From assembly GCA_029747015.1 (NCBI GenBank), contig JAKOGI010000003.1:3408001-3472000 (forward strand): a stretch of 64,000 bases of DNA, in the 5' to 3' direction. Below are positions 27,690-40,034 of the stretch, one piece after another. The translations under genes were made by a program, and so were the position numbers. Within the stretch, counting starts at the first letter, position 1; each line of letters begins with the position of its first letter. The DNA comes from Carnegiea gigantea. Its lineage: Eukaryota > Streptophyta > Magnoliopsida > Caryophyllales > Cactaceae. Under the pieces are notes generated by a model. It was not told the origin of the DNA. It ran no database searches and saw only the letters and a program-made list of their open reading frames with translations.

Positions 27690-28530
27690 TCAGGACCTCA
27701 ATTTCCCTGAAAACAGATGGAGCCTAGAGTCATACAAGAGTATTTTCATTCCCAGGGTATCATGAAACAACTTTGCCCTCTTTTTATACGATGGAGCACT
27801 CTCATAAGTCTCAACTCTAATCTCATCAAGCTCACTCAGCTGCAGTCGTCTCTCTTCACCTGCCTCAGTCAAGTCATAGTTAAGCATTCTAATAGCCCAC
27901 CAAGCTTTATGCTCTACCTCCACAGGTAAATGCCAAGGCTTATTACAAACTATCCTATAAGGTGACATACTCACGGGAGTTTTGAAAGGCATTATATATG
28001 CCTAAAGAGCATCTACCAGCTTATCAGCCCAGTTTTTCCTATGCCTACTCACTATCTTTTCCAAAATCTACTTAATCTGCCGATTGGACACTTCAACCTG
28101 GCCACTGGTTTGGGGATGATAGGGAGTAGCAAGCCTGTGGACTATAGAATACCTCTTCAGCAAGGCATCAAAAGTTCTATTATTAAAATGGGTGCCCTGA
28201 TCACTAATGATAGCTCGGAGCATACCAAATTGAGCAAAGATATTCTCCCTAAGAAATTTCACAACCACTTTAGCTTCATTGGTCCTGGAAGGGATGGCCT
28301 CAACCTATTTAGAAATATAGTCCACAACTAACAAAATGTACTCATTCCCAAAAGATGGGGGAAATGGTCCTATAAAATCAATACCCCACACATCAAAAAC
28401 CTCCACCACAATGATGGGGTTTAGTAGCATCATATCTTTCTTGCTTATCCTACCCAACTACTGACATCTAGAGCAACTCTTGTAGTATTCAAATGCATCT
28501 TTAAACAAAGTCGGTCAGTAAAAACCACAT
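27690..28530 (-). pseudogene. Integrase of gypsy pol, broken
   Basis: Visible parts are the end of the zinc-binding region (CSRCQ, then a TAG), the first catalytic Asp in [14 protein letters not shown] (about 28355-28395), the second in ISDQGTHFNNRTF, and the catalytic Glu in SGQVEVSNRQIK (28068-28268). The C-terminal part has MSPYRIVCNKPWHLPVEVEH (27690-27992). At least four stops interrupt the region. No chromodomain follows the C-terminal part. Confidence 0.85.
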
Positions 28531-28758
28531 TAAAGAATCTTGGCTGCTGTCTTTCTATCACTAAAATGCCCCCCCACATGCCTGGTCATGATAAAAAGAA
28601 AGGATATTTCTCACCTTATGGTCAGAAATGTACCTCTTAAAGACTTTGTCAGCACGGTACTTAAACAGATAGGGGTCAAAAGAACTTCACAATGTGGAAG
28701 AATCGATCTTTGTCATTCTTAGTCTAACCCTCAGGGATCTTACCAGCAACTAAGTAAT

Positions 28759-30097
28759 TCACAATATCAGCGTACCAAGGATTAGGTGAACAGCATACAA
28801 TTGCTCATCAGGGAAGCACTCAGAAATACTGGACTCACTCTTTTTACCACAGATGATCCTAGACAAATGGTCAGCTACAAGGTTTTCAGAACCTTTTTTA
28901 TCCTTGATTTCACAGTCAAATTCTTGCAAAAGCAGAATCCATCTAACAAGTCTAGGCTTAGCATCCTTCTTAGAAAGAAGGTACTTAAGGGCAGAGTGGT
29001 CAGTATAAACAATCACATGTCGCCCAATCAGATAGGATCTAAACTTTTTAAAACCAAAGACCACAGCCAAAAATTCTTTCTCAGTAACAGTGTAATTCAG
29101 CTAGGTATCATTCAACATGTGACTAGCATAGCAAATAACATGAGGTTTCTTATCAATATGCTGTCCTAACACAACCCCCATAGCATAATCAGATGCGTCA
29201 CATAATAATTCAAACGGTTCTCCCCAAATGGGAGTGTGAAGAATAGGAGCAGAGGTTAGGGCCTTCTTAAGTTTAGAAAATGCCTCATGACACTCTTCAG
29301 AAAAATAAAATGGCACATCCTTAGCTAACAGATTGGACAAAGGCTTTGCAATTTTACTGAAATCCTAATGAAAGGACGATAAAAGCCAACATGTTCAAGG
29401 AAAGACCGCACCTCTTTTATACAAGTGGGAGGGGAAGATTAATGATCAGGTCAGTCTTAACTTTATCTACTTCAATTCCATCTCGGGAAATAATATATCC
29501 TAAGACTATACCCTTTTTAACCATGAAGTGACATTTCTCCTAGTTTAAAGTCAAATTTTTCTCCCTACACCTTTCCAACACTTTTCTCAGATTAAACAAG
29601 CAATCATCAAAAGAAGACCAAAACACAGAAAAGTCATCCATGAAAATTTTCATACATTACTCAACTAAATCTAAGAAAATAGAAATCATGCATCTTTGAA
29701 GGGTAGCAAAGGCATTACACAGTCCAAGCGGCATTCTTCTAAAGACATATGTTCCAAATGGATAAGTGAAAGTAGTCTTCTTCTGATCCTCAGGAGCAAT
29801 AGAAATTTGGGTATAACTGGAATATCCATCTAAAAAGCAATAGAAGGAATATCCAACTAACCTCTCTAGCATCTGGTCCAAGAAGGGAAGGAAAAAGTGG
29901 TCTTTTCTGATGACAACATTCAATTTTCTATAATCTATACACACACACCACCCAGATTGAACTCGAGTAGGAATTAACTCGTTCTTATCATTCCTAATCA
30001 TGGTAATACCGATCTTCTTAGGAACAACTTGAATAGGGTTAATGCACTCACTATCAGAAATAGGATAAATAATCCCATGGTCTAACCATTTTAACAC
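28759..30097 (-). pseudogene. Reverse transcriptase and RNase H of gypsy pol, broken
   Basis: RT segments include WCVCIDYRKLNVVIRKDHFF, FYCFLDGYSSYTQISIAPED and FGTYVFRRMPLGLCNAFATL (29657-30097). A stop lies immediately before the catalytic FMDD motif (about 29630-29650). RNase H segments are FELLCDASDYAMGVVLGQ (29101-29340) and, after a [22 protein letters not shown] with [11 protein letters not shown] (28759-29070). The enzyme would copy element RNA into DNA; this copy cannot be translated through. Confidence 0.85.
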
Positions 30098-30115
30098 CTT
30101 CTTCTTAACTACTTC

Positions 30116-31618
30116 CTACAAAGTGGGATTCAAATGCCTTTGACGGTCACGGTAGAGCTTAGCATGGTCCTCTAAATGAATTTTATGTTGCATAATAGAA
30201 GGACTGATTCCCTTAATATCCCCCAAAGTCCATCCTAGAGCTTCCTTATTCTCTCTAAGCAAAGAAATCAGTTTGTCCTCTTGGTCCCAATCCAAATCAG
30301 AAGCAATGATGACAGGTAAGAATTCATCGGGTCCTAAAAATGCATACTTAAGAGAATCAGGAAGGGGTTTGAATTCAAGAGCAATAGGGGAAACAGATTC
30401 AGCAATATATTCAGACATAGCAGTGAGCAAACAATCAGCCGTAGAGCACAAGTCATCAAACTCGAACACATCATATTCAGGTTCATCATCTATTAGAAAT
30501 GACTCATACTCAATAGCAAGTACATCATCAAAAGCATCATCAAATACAAAATCTCCTACCCAGTTAAGAGTAGAAAATTTCATATCATCAAATCCAGAAG
30601 GCTGTCTTTGCATGTTAAACATATTCAATTTTACAGTCATGTTGCCAGAAGACAGTCTCATCATACCATTCTTGTAGTTAATGAGGGCGCTGACAGTGGC
30701 CAAGAAAGGACGCCCTAGAATCACAAGAATCTGACTAGCTAAGTTGGACACCTTCTTAGTTTCAATCATAACAAAGTCCACTGGGTAAATAAATTCACCC
30801 ACTCTAATAAGTACATCCTCCACTATCCCCCTGGGTACCCTAGTCGATCTATCAGCCAATTGAATGATCATTCTTGTAGGTTTCAGCTCACCTAACTCTA
30901 GCCTCTCATACTCAATAAAGGATATCAAGTTAACACTACCCGCTAAGTCAAGCAATGCTCTGTGAATGAGTTGATCCCCTATGACTATAGATACAGTAGG
31001 GCAATCGGGGTCCTTATACTTCACTGGAATCTGAGAAAGGATAGAGTTAGCACTAGAAGTCAAGAAAGCCTTCTTAGGTACACCAGTCGCTTTCTTTGTA
31101 GTATATAAATCCTTTAAAAATCTAACATAAAGAGGCATATGTTGAATAGCATCAAGCAAGAAAATATTGATATTAACTTGAGAGAATGTCTCTTTCATAT
31201 TCTCAATATTATCTTGATCTTTCATCTTTAACCTATGGGGGAAAGGAGGCAAAGGCATCTGAATTTTCTCATAAGAAGGGGGAGAAGAAATCTTAGAAGG
31301 TGAAGAACTTGCTGACTCAGATGAGTCTTTTTCCTGAAACTTCTCTCCCTTAGAAGGTAACTGAGGAGAGGAAGGACTATCTGAAATATTAGAGACACCA
31401 TCAGGAGTATCACCTGACTGACTGGATGGACCAGTATCTGGAGTAGAAGAGAGGGAAGAATTCTGAAAGAACTGATGAGGAAACCTATAAGGTTCATTAG
31501 GATTTCTCACTTGGTTATCAGCCTCTAGACCAGAACGGAGAGATATAACCACATTAGCTTTCCTCACAGGCTCATTAGGGTTACCAGAAGAAGAGGAGGC
31601 ATGACCCTTAGGGTTCAC
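30116..31618 (-). pseudogene. Spacer and aspartic protease region of gypsy pol (500-codon open segment)
   Basis: This is the longest open stretch of the element. A Ser/Pro-rich spacer is followed by a protease: active-site region LLDLAGSVNL (plus strand around 30928-30957), then IIQLADRSTRVPRGIVEDVL, VGEFIYPVDFVMIET and LGRPFLATVSALINYKNGMM. The catalytic Asp is kept, but the following residues are inverted relative to the usual family order (LAGS rather than LGAS). The end, PIALEFKPLPDSLKYAFLGP with RENKEALGWTLGDIKGISP, is the normal link into RT. The next piece of RT is separated by a stop. Confidence 0.8.
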
Positions 31619-31675
31619 CTCAGGTTGACTCGGAAAAGTACATGGTTCCCTAGAAAATGATGCTAACTGAAAAAA

Positions 31676-33004
31676 CTATTCGGTCATCATTCTCATCATT
31701 CTTTCTATGTTAGCATTAATCATTCTCTCCACATTGTTCATGATTCTCCTCTCCAATTTATTAATGTCAGTATAACCAGGAGGAGGTTGAACTTGAGCAA
31801 TGGGAGGTGGAGGTCTAGGTGCATTAGGCATACCTGAGAAAGCCGGTCTCTGAAAGGAGTGTGAAGGATGAGAGATGGGCTGGGAGTTATTTTCAGGAAA
31901 CATCCCAGGTTGAGAATTAGGAACCACAATATTGGGTCCACTATTTCATGAAAAGTTAGGATGATTCCTCCACCCTAGGTTATAATAAGGGCAGAAAGGG
32001 TCATTCTTAGGTCTCTGAAAAGCCATACTTGTTTGCTCTTACTTAGTTGCTAACTGATGAGCAAAATAAGGATGAGCACTCAATGAATGATCCAAGGCCT
32101 GACAATGAGAATAATACACTATAGAAGTCTGAGATAATTGGAACATCTGAGGAGATAACCTTTCAACATGTTTTCCAAAATAGCAATCTTAGACTCTAAG
32201 TGACTAACATCAGAGACAGAATGCAAACCACCCCTTGCAAATCTAAAACTTAGGCTGTCATCATGAGCGGTTTTTCACTGCATGGTTTTTTAAGTCAAGT
32301 CTGCTAAAAACTCCCAAGCAGCTATGGAACTCTTAGAAAGAAAGCCACCCTGACACGTGGACTCTACCATGGTCCTAGTCTGTTGGTCAAGTCCTCCATA
32401 TATAATTTGGCACAATCATGCTTGGTCTAAACCGTGATAGGGACATTGGGCCAACAAAGTTTTGTACCTATTAAAATATTTCCAAAATGATTCCCTATCA
32501 AGTTGCACAAATTGATTGATTTCATTCCTCAACTTAACAATCTTGGCATTAGGCAAATATTTTCTTAAGAACAATCTTACAAAATCATTCCAAGAATTAA
32601 CAGAATTAGCAGCCATGCCATACATCCATCGGTTAGCAGAATCTTTCAAAGCAAAAGGAGTCAATTTCATTCGCATAACATCAATGGGAAATATTAGGGA
32701 AATGCATCATAGAACAAAATTCTTCCAATTTCCCTAAAAACAAATAAGCATCCTCTAAACCTGTGAATTTAGGGAGTATCTGAGTGTAATGGGGTTTCAA
32801 TTCGAAGGTCACATTCAGTGCAAAAATAGGCATAACAAAACATGATGGCAAAGCAGTCATAGGAGGATAAAAAATATCACTCAAAGTCATCTCTTGTGCC
32901 ATGTTCTCTAATTCTAGTTTAGGTTCAGGTTCGGATTCTAAGTCAGGGTCGGGCTCACTCCTAATGAGTCTTTGATCTTCAGAGTCTCTAACCCAACTAG
33001 TCAT
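31676..33004 (-). pseudogene. gag of the gypsy element, broken
   Basis: The frame begins at 33004 with an acidic N-terminus. A gag core follows: FALKDSANRWMYGMAANSVN, then WNDFVRLFLRKYLPNAKIV and SFWKYFNRYKTLLAQCPYHG (32416-32676), typical of the Retrotrans_gag family that forms the particle shell. The frame breaks between 32681 and 32676, and stops follow at about 32415 and beyond. A Pro-rich and Met/Asn/Arg-rich tail (NNVERMINANIERMMRMM) is at 31676-31927. No intact CCHC knuckle was found. Confidence 0.75.
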
Positions 33005-33497
33005 ATAAACCCCAAACCTTTACCAAGAGAAATCCTATTTTTGATCTTTTCTTTTTCTTTTTTTGGGATTTTTGGGATTTTTATTTTTTTCTGTTTTTTT
33101 TTTCTTAAGGCAAACACAAAATCAAAATTAAAAAGTTACTCAACCCTAAAGACTATTTACATGCAAAAAGTAACCAAGTCAAAAAGGTTTATCGATTTCT
33201 AAACACAAATAAAATAGTCCCCTAAAAACCAAATTCAAAACTTCAACATACCCCCTTTTTTGTGGTTTTCAAATTTTCAATTTTTTTTCAATTTTTAAAC
33301 TTTTCTGATTTTTGAAGGCTTTTCTTATTTTTTTAAGATTTTAGCTTTTCTATTTTTTTTTGAATTTTGGGAATTTTCAAGAAATAACTAGACTAAGTGA
33401 CAATTAATAATGAAACAAGTTAAACAAAGTAAAACATTGGCAACAAAAAAAGCAAATAGCTAAGAAAACGAACATATGACCTAATCTTATGCCGTCG

Positions 33498-33515
33498 TCC
33501 CCGACAACGGTGCCA
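33498..33515 (-). other. Primer-binding site, tRNA-Asp type
   Basis: Element strand TGGCACCGTTGTCGGGGA lies a few bases inside the 5' LTR. It resembles the complement of the plant tRNA-Asp 3' end used by Athila/Tat elements (from memory), with about two mismatches. It would prime minus-strand synthesis. Confidence 0.7.
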
Positions 33516-33521
33516 AAAACT

Positions 33522-35340
33522 TGTTGGGATATTTAAATGATGAACAAAAAGTCGCAAGCGTACAGCTTTCGCTATAATACTTGAGGGTCGTATCCTCGAG
33601 AACAATGAAAGAGATTTAGGTCATTGAAATTTCTAAAACTAACATTACGTAAACCTAAGGAGATACTTGATTTAGAAAATTTCAACTAAGCAATTAATAG
33701 GACCTCAACTAAAGAAATAAGCCAGTAACAAGAAAAACTTGAAGAAATAACCATTATTAAACCTAAGTAATCAAACCAAGCTACTAAACTCATTCAACCA
33801 ACCAAATCAAACCAAACCATTCGAACAATCAAAACCATTCAAAACCTAAGTAATCAACAAAACCATTCGAACTAAATCAACTTAACTACTCAAATCAACT
33901 GATCAATGAGCTACTAAATCAACTGATTCAACTTAACTAAATTCAGATTATTATTCAATCAACCAAACAAAACATCATCATCATTTAACATTAATGAAGC
34001 TATCCCACGAGATCAAAATCAGAACCATCAACAACCAACTATATCATTCAAGCAAACTAAGTAAACTATTCAAATTAACCATTCAAACCATTCATCATTC
34101 AGTCAACACCATTCCAACAGCCACACTAGCATTCAAATCATCACAGAACCATCATATTCTATCCACAAAATCGAAACTATAATATCAACAAAACTAAAAC
34201 CAACCATTAATCATACCTAATAATCGAACCTATGTAACTGATAATAATAACAACCCAACCTAGCTCAAACCAAGCTAATCAACTGTATCAATCAATAACC
34301 TAGATTAAGCTACTTGTTTTTTAGTAGGGCATTAAAGCAATTAAAAGAGAAGTAGAGGAGCAGAAAGCAAACCAAAACCGATTGAATGCACCCAAGATTC
34401 AGCACAGCGGAGAAGATTAGCCACATCCAATGCCAACCAGACCAACCCCAGCCTCATCTCTCACCGTTAAACACCAGAGCCAGCATTCGACCATAAACTG
34501 AACAGAGGATGCGGAGGAACGGAAAAAAACTTGACTATCCTTAGCCAAAATCACTACAATAGAAACTTAATTCATACATATCAACTAGAATTCGACAAAA
34601 TCGGCATTCAATTATATCAAAATCGAAACCCACAACTAACTAACAACAAACCCTAACCCTAGAAATTGAAACAAAATGCATCTGAATTTGAGGAAATAAA
34701 ATTACCAAAATTAAACTAACTAAAACCTAAGATTGTCTAACCTCTAACCTGGAGCTCACCCTTGCAATTTATACCTGTGCCTCCTTCATTCTTCACCCTT
34801 TGATTTGAGACACGTGAATAGAGATTACAAGGCTTCTATGGCGTTCGCTGCATGAAATGCGGGTGGATGAGGATGGGGTGATGTGCTGGCTTGCTCGACG
34901 GTTGAAGATGATGAGCTGTTGAAGAGAGAGAGGGAGGAGATGAGGAAGATGGAGAACGGTAGAAGCAGGGGATGTATCGGGTCTCTGGGTTTGGGGCCGA
35001 AGTCGAGAGGGAGGAGAGAGAAGGTGAAGATTAAGAAGGGGTATTAAGATAACGTGCCTCGCACGCCTAGGGGGAGAAATTGGGCTGGTTAAATTAGGCT
35101 TTTTTCCTTTTTTTTCATTATTTTTAATGGGCTGAAATAGAAATTGGGCCCAACAATCCGGATTAGCTTGAGTCAAGTCGGCCCATATCCAACATTTTTC
35201 TTGTCTTTTTTCGCTTTTTTTATAATGATTCAAAACCTACAAAACAAAATAAAAATAAATAAAAACCTAAAAATAATAATTATAAAGAGCATAAAATAGG
35301 TGTAAAAGTACCGTAAAATAACACATGTTTAGCACGAACA
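33522..35340 (-). repeat. 5' LTR of the 10.9-kb gypsy element (right on the plus strand)
   Basis: In element orientation it starts TGTTCGTGCTAAACATG and ends ATCCCAACA. It aligns along its whole length with 24429-26246, with numerous scattered substitutions and small indels, so the insertion is not very recent. The transcription start should lie in this LTR, with transcription running leftwards on the map. Confidence 0.85.
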
Positions 35341-37330
35341 TAAACACATGATATCAACAGTTAGATATGTGTTATACATTTTGATAATCTGAATTTTTTT
35401 TAGGGGGGAGGGGCTGCTAATAATTTTGAGATGTAGTTATATCAACCGTTATATTATGTCAACTGTTATGTTTGTATGCTTATAATTTTGAGATGTACTG
35501 GGCAAATTATTTGATATTAGTGTGAGAATTGTTTCATTTTTTAATTGTGGTGAGTAGGTTATCTCAAATGAGAAAGTTTTTCCATTTAGCTTCTAGTTTA
35601 ACCATAAAAATATAATAATAATAATCTAAAGAGGTAAATTAAGAATATTGATTAGTAGTTTTGTCTGCTTCCAAATTTAATTAGTTAATTTATATGCTTC
35701 ACAAATAAAATAAAAAGTATTTCGTTTATTATCTCATGGTAAATAGATGATATCAAATGTTATATTTGTAGTGTACATTTTGATTATCAAAATGTATTTC
35801 ATTTGTGAAATTTAGAACATTGAAAAAATAAATTTCATTTTTAGAGGTTAATGAAGACAATTAATTAGTTAAGTTGTATGCTTCAAAAATAAAATGAAAA
35901 GTATTTACTTTATTATCTGGTGATAAGCACATGACATCAACTGTTAGATATGTGCTATACATTTTGATAATCTGAAGTTTTTTGGAGGGGGCTGCTAATA
36001 ATTTTGAGATGTAGTTATATCAACCATTATATTATATCAACAGTTATATTTATATGCTTATAATTTGGAGATATACTGGGCAAATTACTTGATATTAATG
36101 TGAGAATTATTTCATTTTTTAGTTGTGATGAGTAGGTTATCTCAACTGAGAAAATTCTTTCATTTAGTTTCTAGTTTAAACATAATAATATAATAATCAT
36201 CTTCAAAGGAAATTAAGAATATTGAGTTAGTAGTGTTGTATGCTTTCAAATTATGCTGTTTATTTCCTTCTGGTAAATAGTTTATTTGAATTGTTAGAGT
36301 TGTATGCTTTAGAAGAGTTGTATGCTTTATGTGAGCTGTTAAGGAACTTTCATTGTTGCATGTATTTAACTAGGGATTTCAATATGGTGAGTATGTTATT
36401 TCATTTGTGAAGTTTAGAACATTGAGAAAATAAATTCCATGTTCAGAGGGTAATGAAGACAATTTAATTAGTTAATTTGTATGCTTTACAAATAAAATGG
36501 AAAGTATTTTGTTTATTATCTTGTGGTAAATAGATGATATCAACTGTTATATTTGTCGTATACATTTTGATAAGTGAAATGTATTTCATTTGTGAAATTT
36601 AGAGCATTGAAAAAATAAAGTTCATTTTCAGAGTTTAATGAAGATAATTAATTAGTTAATTTGTATGCTTCAAAAATAAAATGAAAAGTATTTACTTTAT
36701 TATATGGTGATAAATACATGATATCAACTGTTAGATTTGTATTATACATTTTGATGATCTAAAGTTCTTTTATTTTGGGGGGGGGGAGGGGGCTGTTAGT
36801 AATTTTGAGTTGTAGTTATATCAACCGTTATATTATATCAACTGTTACATTTGTATGCTTATCATTTTAAGATGTACTAGGCAAATTATTTGATATTAGT
36901 GTCAGAAGTTTTGCATTTTTAAATTGTGGTGAGTTGGTTATCTAAACTGAGAGAATTCTTCCATTTAGTTTGTAGTTGAACCATAAAAAATATAATAATA
37001 ATTTTCAGAGGCAAATTAAGAATGTTGGGATAGTAGTCTTCCATGCCTCCAGATTACATTGTTTATTTTCTTGTGGTAAATATTATATTTGAACAGTTAG
37101 AGTTGTATACTTTAGAAGAGGGAAAAAAATGCTGATATCAAATGTGAAAAGTATTTTGTGTGAAATGTGAAAATACTTTCTTGTATTTCATAGTGGTGAG
37201 TAGATTATCTGAACTGGAAAAAATCCATTCATTTAGTGTCCACTTAAAACTTGAAAAATATAATTATAATTTTTAGAGTTCAATTAATAAAACTCAATTA
37301 GTTGATATGTATGCTTCCAATTTCTGTCGT

Positions 37331-39794
37331 TTATTTCCTTGGGGTTCGCGAGTACAGTATGTCAACAGTCAAAATTCTTTCATATATTTCCTTCAGTGAA
37401 AACGACTTTACTAAACTAGAGAAGAGGGTGAAAACATGATGGCAGAATGTTTGATTCAATAAACACATTAATTCATTCACAGTAATCATGGAGGACAAGT
37501 AATTACGTACCAATAATGGGTGAGGGAAGCCAAAAGGTAAGTAGTTCGTACCTCAAAAGTAAGTGGTGGAAATGTGTTGAGTAATATATTGAACTTCATA
37601 TCTATAACATAAGGGTAAGTAGTGTAAGAGATGATTTAAAAAACGTAAACAAAATTTTAACCTATAATCTATTCTACTTAGTTGCGACGTTGCAGATTGG
37701 GCTGCAATTCTAACCTTTCAATGATGATAATGAGGCTGAAGTGGTTTGATTTTGAAAATAATAAGGTGCTCTTAATTGAAACGGATGATGGCGGCAGATG
37801 TGAAAGATGGGATGTTGGTTTGAAAAGCAAAGACTCCACACTGTGAAAATTATCTGGGTTGAGGGGCCTGCAATTGGGGATGTCGGTATGAGGATGAAGT
37901 GATTAATTTTTTTGATGTTTGAATCAGAATATGGTGATAAAATCTTGTTGGTTTTTTTTTTTTTGGGGGGGTGTTTAGGAAGTTCAGTTGTGTTTGTGAT
38001 TTGGTGGGGCTGCACGTTCCTGAAATGAAGGCAGTGATGGGTTTTTTTTAAAAATTTTTTTGTGGAAGTTTAGTTGTGTTTGTGATGTCGTGTGGCAGCA
38101 TGTTCCTGAAATCAATGCAGTTTGTTTTCACAGCAGGTATAGCAAGTAACAGGCAGTTTGTATTTTTTAGGCAGTTTCTTCACTCAGTGTAAAATATAAA
38201 CGTGGGGAAGGGAAGTTGTAAAACAGTTTAAATTTTAAATTACTTAAATGGGCAGGTATTGGGCAAGATTGCACCACAATTCAGGATTGCTTATTTCCTA
38301 AATTGTGAGGAGCTCACCCATTTTTGCATTTGTAACATAAAGATATCATATAAAGTTTGTTGATATTTATTGATGAAAATTTTCTTTATTACTAAAGTTG
38401 TTTCTGTAAATGAATGAAGTAACAGAATTACACTCCAACTTCTTAAAAAATTAATAAGCAATTGAAACATCGGAAAGCTTTACTTTTCTTTTTTTTTTTT
38501 TTAACGAAGGGCAATTATTTATGGATCAATGTCAGTTCAACTTCAGATGTCATTGAGTAGATGCTTGTTTTCAAGTGAAATTATCTGAATAAAACAAGAA
38601 AAAAATCAATTAACGAATAGGGTGACGATATAGGTGATGCTTTGCAACTACTTCATTAATTCTATTCTCGATGCAAATTGCAAAAATACAAGACCAATTG
38701 TTGTCACCTTAGCCTCGGTAACTTTAACTAAGTATCAGTGACTAAATCTATAATAGAATTCAGAGTTTGGGCATTACTGCTATCCCTCAAAGAATAAGGC
38801 TTGGTTACTTATTTACATAAACATTATAATGTTTCTTATATCACATGAAAATCAAATATAGTACAATTTGTATATGCTCAACCTGAAATGAAGGCCCAGT
38901 AACGCAAAGCATACTTGTCCACGACCCCAAAAGTTTATAGATTGTCACTATAAGCTCATCTAGACCTAGTGATCATTTTGTTGCTTTGTTTTTGATGTCA
39001 AATGTCTAAATTCCCCAAATACTTTACCTAAAACACAAAAAATAGAAAAATGTTTGAACAATGAGCCGAAATTCAATATATTTGTCCTATACTGTAAAGA
39101 AAGGAATTTTTTTTTTCAATGAGCGTATGCATTTCAATTGGTTTTAGTTCAAACTGAGGGGGAGCAAGAGTTATATTGGTTATTATCTAAAACTGGAGCA
39201 TAAATTGATCAGCTCATATGTATAATGTGATCATTAAGTAGGTGTACACCTTTTATGTTGATTGAGAAGTCTGAACTAAAGTCGCGCAGGTGAATTAATG
39301 GGTATAAGCCCTAATAATTGATAGCTAGTTGGTCCCTTGATTATGTGATAAAATCATGCCTGAAAATAATTTATTAAATACTTGTACAGTAAAAGATTTT
39401 GTTGATTATAAAAGATATGTAAATTTTTAAAGGCTACATGCAATAAGCATACCTAAATTTTTTTTAAGTGTCACTCCTTTTTGTAAAGAATTCGTTTTCA
39501 TGGCTCAATAATGATGAAAGTGACCTCACATCTACTCCGACTAGACTCTCCATTGTTAGTAAAGTTTAACTTTAAATAGCTTTTGTTATTACAATTTTGT
39601 ACATAATCCATAATTTTATGTGGTATTTTCATAATTTACTAACGTATCCATCATTATTTAATTAACCATATAAATGAGTTTTATTTCTCGTTCATTATTA
39701 ATTTTATTATACTAGGCCTCTTTTCATTATTAATTAATTAACTTAGCTAAATTATGCCCCTGTTTATTATTTCATTACTATTGTTATGAATGTT
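37331..39794. other. Intergenic DNA without a recognised gene
   Basis: AT-rich sequence. A diverged tandem duplication of about 90 bases is present at 37978-38120: GGAAGTTCAGTTGTGTTTGTGA and GGAAGTTTAGTTGTGTTTGTGA starts, each followed by a TTCCTGAAAT stretch. Otherwise no open frame, terminal repeat or RNA gene was recognised. Confidence 0.5.
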
Positions 39795-39881
<87 letters not shown>

Positions 39882-40008
39882 GTTGTTGTTGTTGTTGTTG
39901 TTGTTATTGTTATCATTATTGTTGTTGTTGTTGTTATTGTTGTTGTCATCATCATCATCTTCTTCTTCCTCGTCTTCTTCTTCTTCTTCTTCATCATCAT
40001 CATCTCAA
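39795..40008. repeat. Palindromic trinucleotide microsatellite
   Basis: Eleven AAC units (39795-39827) and ten AAT units (39828-39857) are followed by eight ATT units (39858-39881) and eight GTT units (39882-39905), then interrupted GTT/ATT, ATC and TTC repeats to about 40008. The AAC-AAT half is the reverse complement of the ATT-GTT half, centred at 39857/39858. A perfect stem of about 48 bp, or slightly more with slippage, is possible. Confidence 0.92.
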
Positions 40009-40034
40009 TTTCAACTCCCTATAGATTAGTAGTC

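Larger units (their letters stand above)
24429..35340 (-). mobile_element. Complete Ty3/gypsy retrotransposon (Athila/Tat-like), 10.9 kb
   Basis: LTRs of about 1.82 kb flank a broken gag-pol on the - strand. The flanks are TAAGC (24424-24428) and TAAAC (35341-35345), a 5-bp target duplication with one mismatch. The array unit at 35922 reads GGTGATAAGCACATG without interruption, confirming the empty site. The primer-binding site matches the 3' end of tRNA-Asp. Domain order on the - strand is gag, protease, RT, RNase H, integrase; no chromodomain was seen. All genes carry stops or frameshifts, many where the family has Trp or Gln, so the copy is inactive. Confidence 0.9.
20700..37330. repeat. 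Dimeric tandem-repeat array, interrupted by two transposons
   Basis: Degenerate units share a fixed order of landmarks: GTATGCTTC, AAAATGAAAAGTATTTAC, GATATCAACTGTTA, a G-run followed by CTGCTA, TTTTGAGATG, ATATCAACCGTTATAT, a TTAATTGTGGTGAGTAG-like stretch, and AATTAAGAATATTGAG. CTGCTA/CTGTTA anchors lie at 21715, 22307, 23465, 24056, 35414, 35992 and 36793. After subtracting the Helitron and the gypsy element (with one target duplication), the spacings are about 592, 426, 591, 441, 578 and 801 bases. The alternation shows a higher-order dimer of about 1.02 kb; the last interval is longer. The ends fade into related single units (20700-21600 and 36900-37330). There is no coding capacity. Confidence 0.8.

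Noticed and set aside
34793..35233. 146-codon frame on the - strand inside the right LTR
   Set aside because: It is broken in the partner LTR and has no family motif; chance frame in pyrimidine-rich sequence.
20700..37330. Whether the alternating array could be a CRISPR-like or other short-spacer repeat
   Set aside because: Units are hundreds of bases, degenerate and AT-rich in a plant genome; no short constant repeats with unique spacers.
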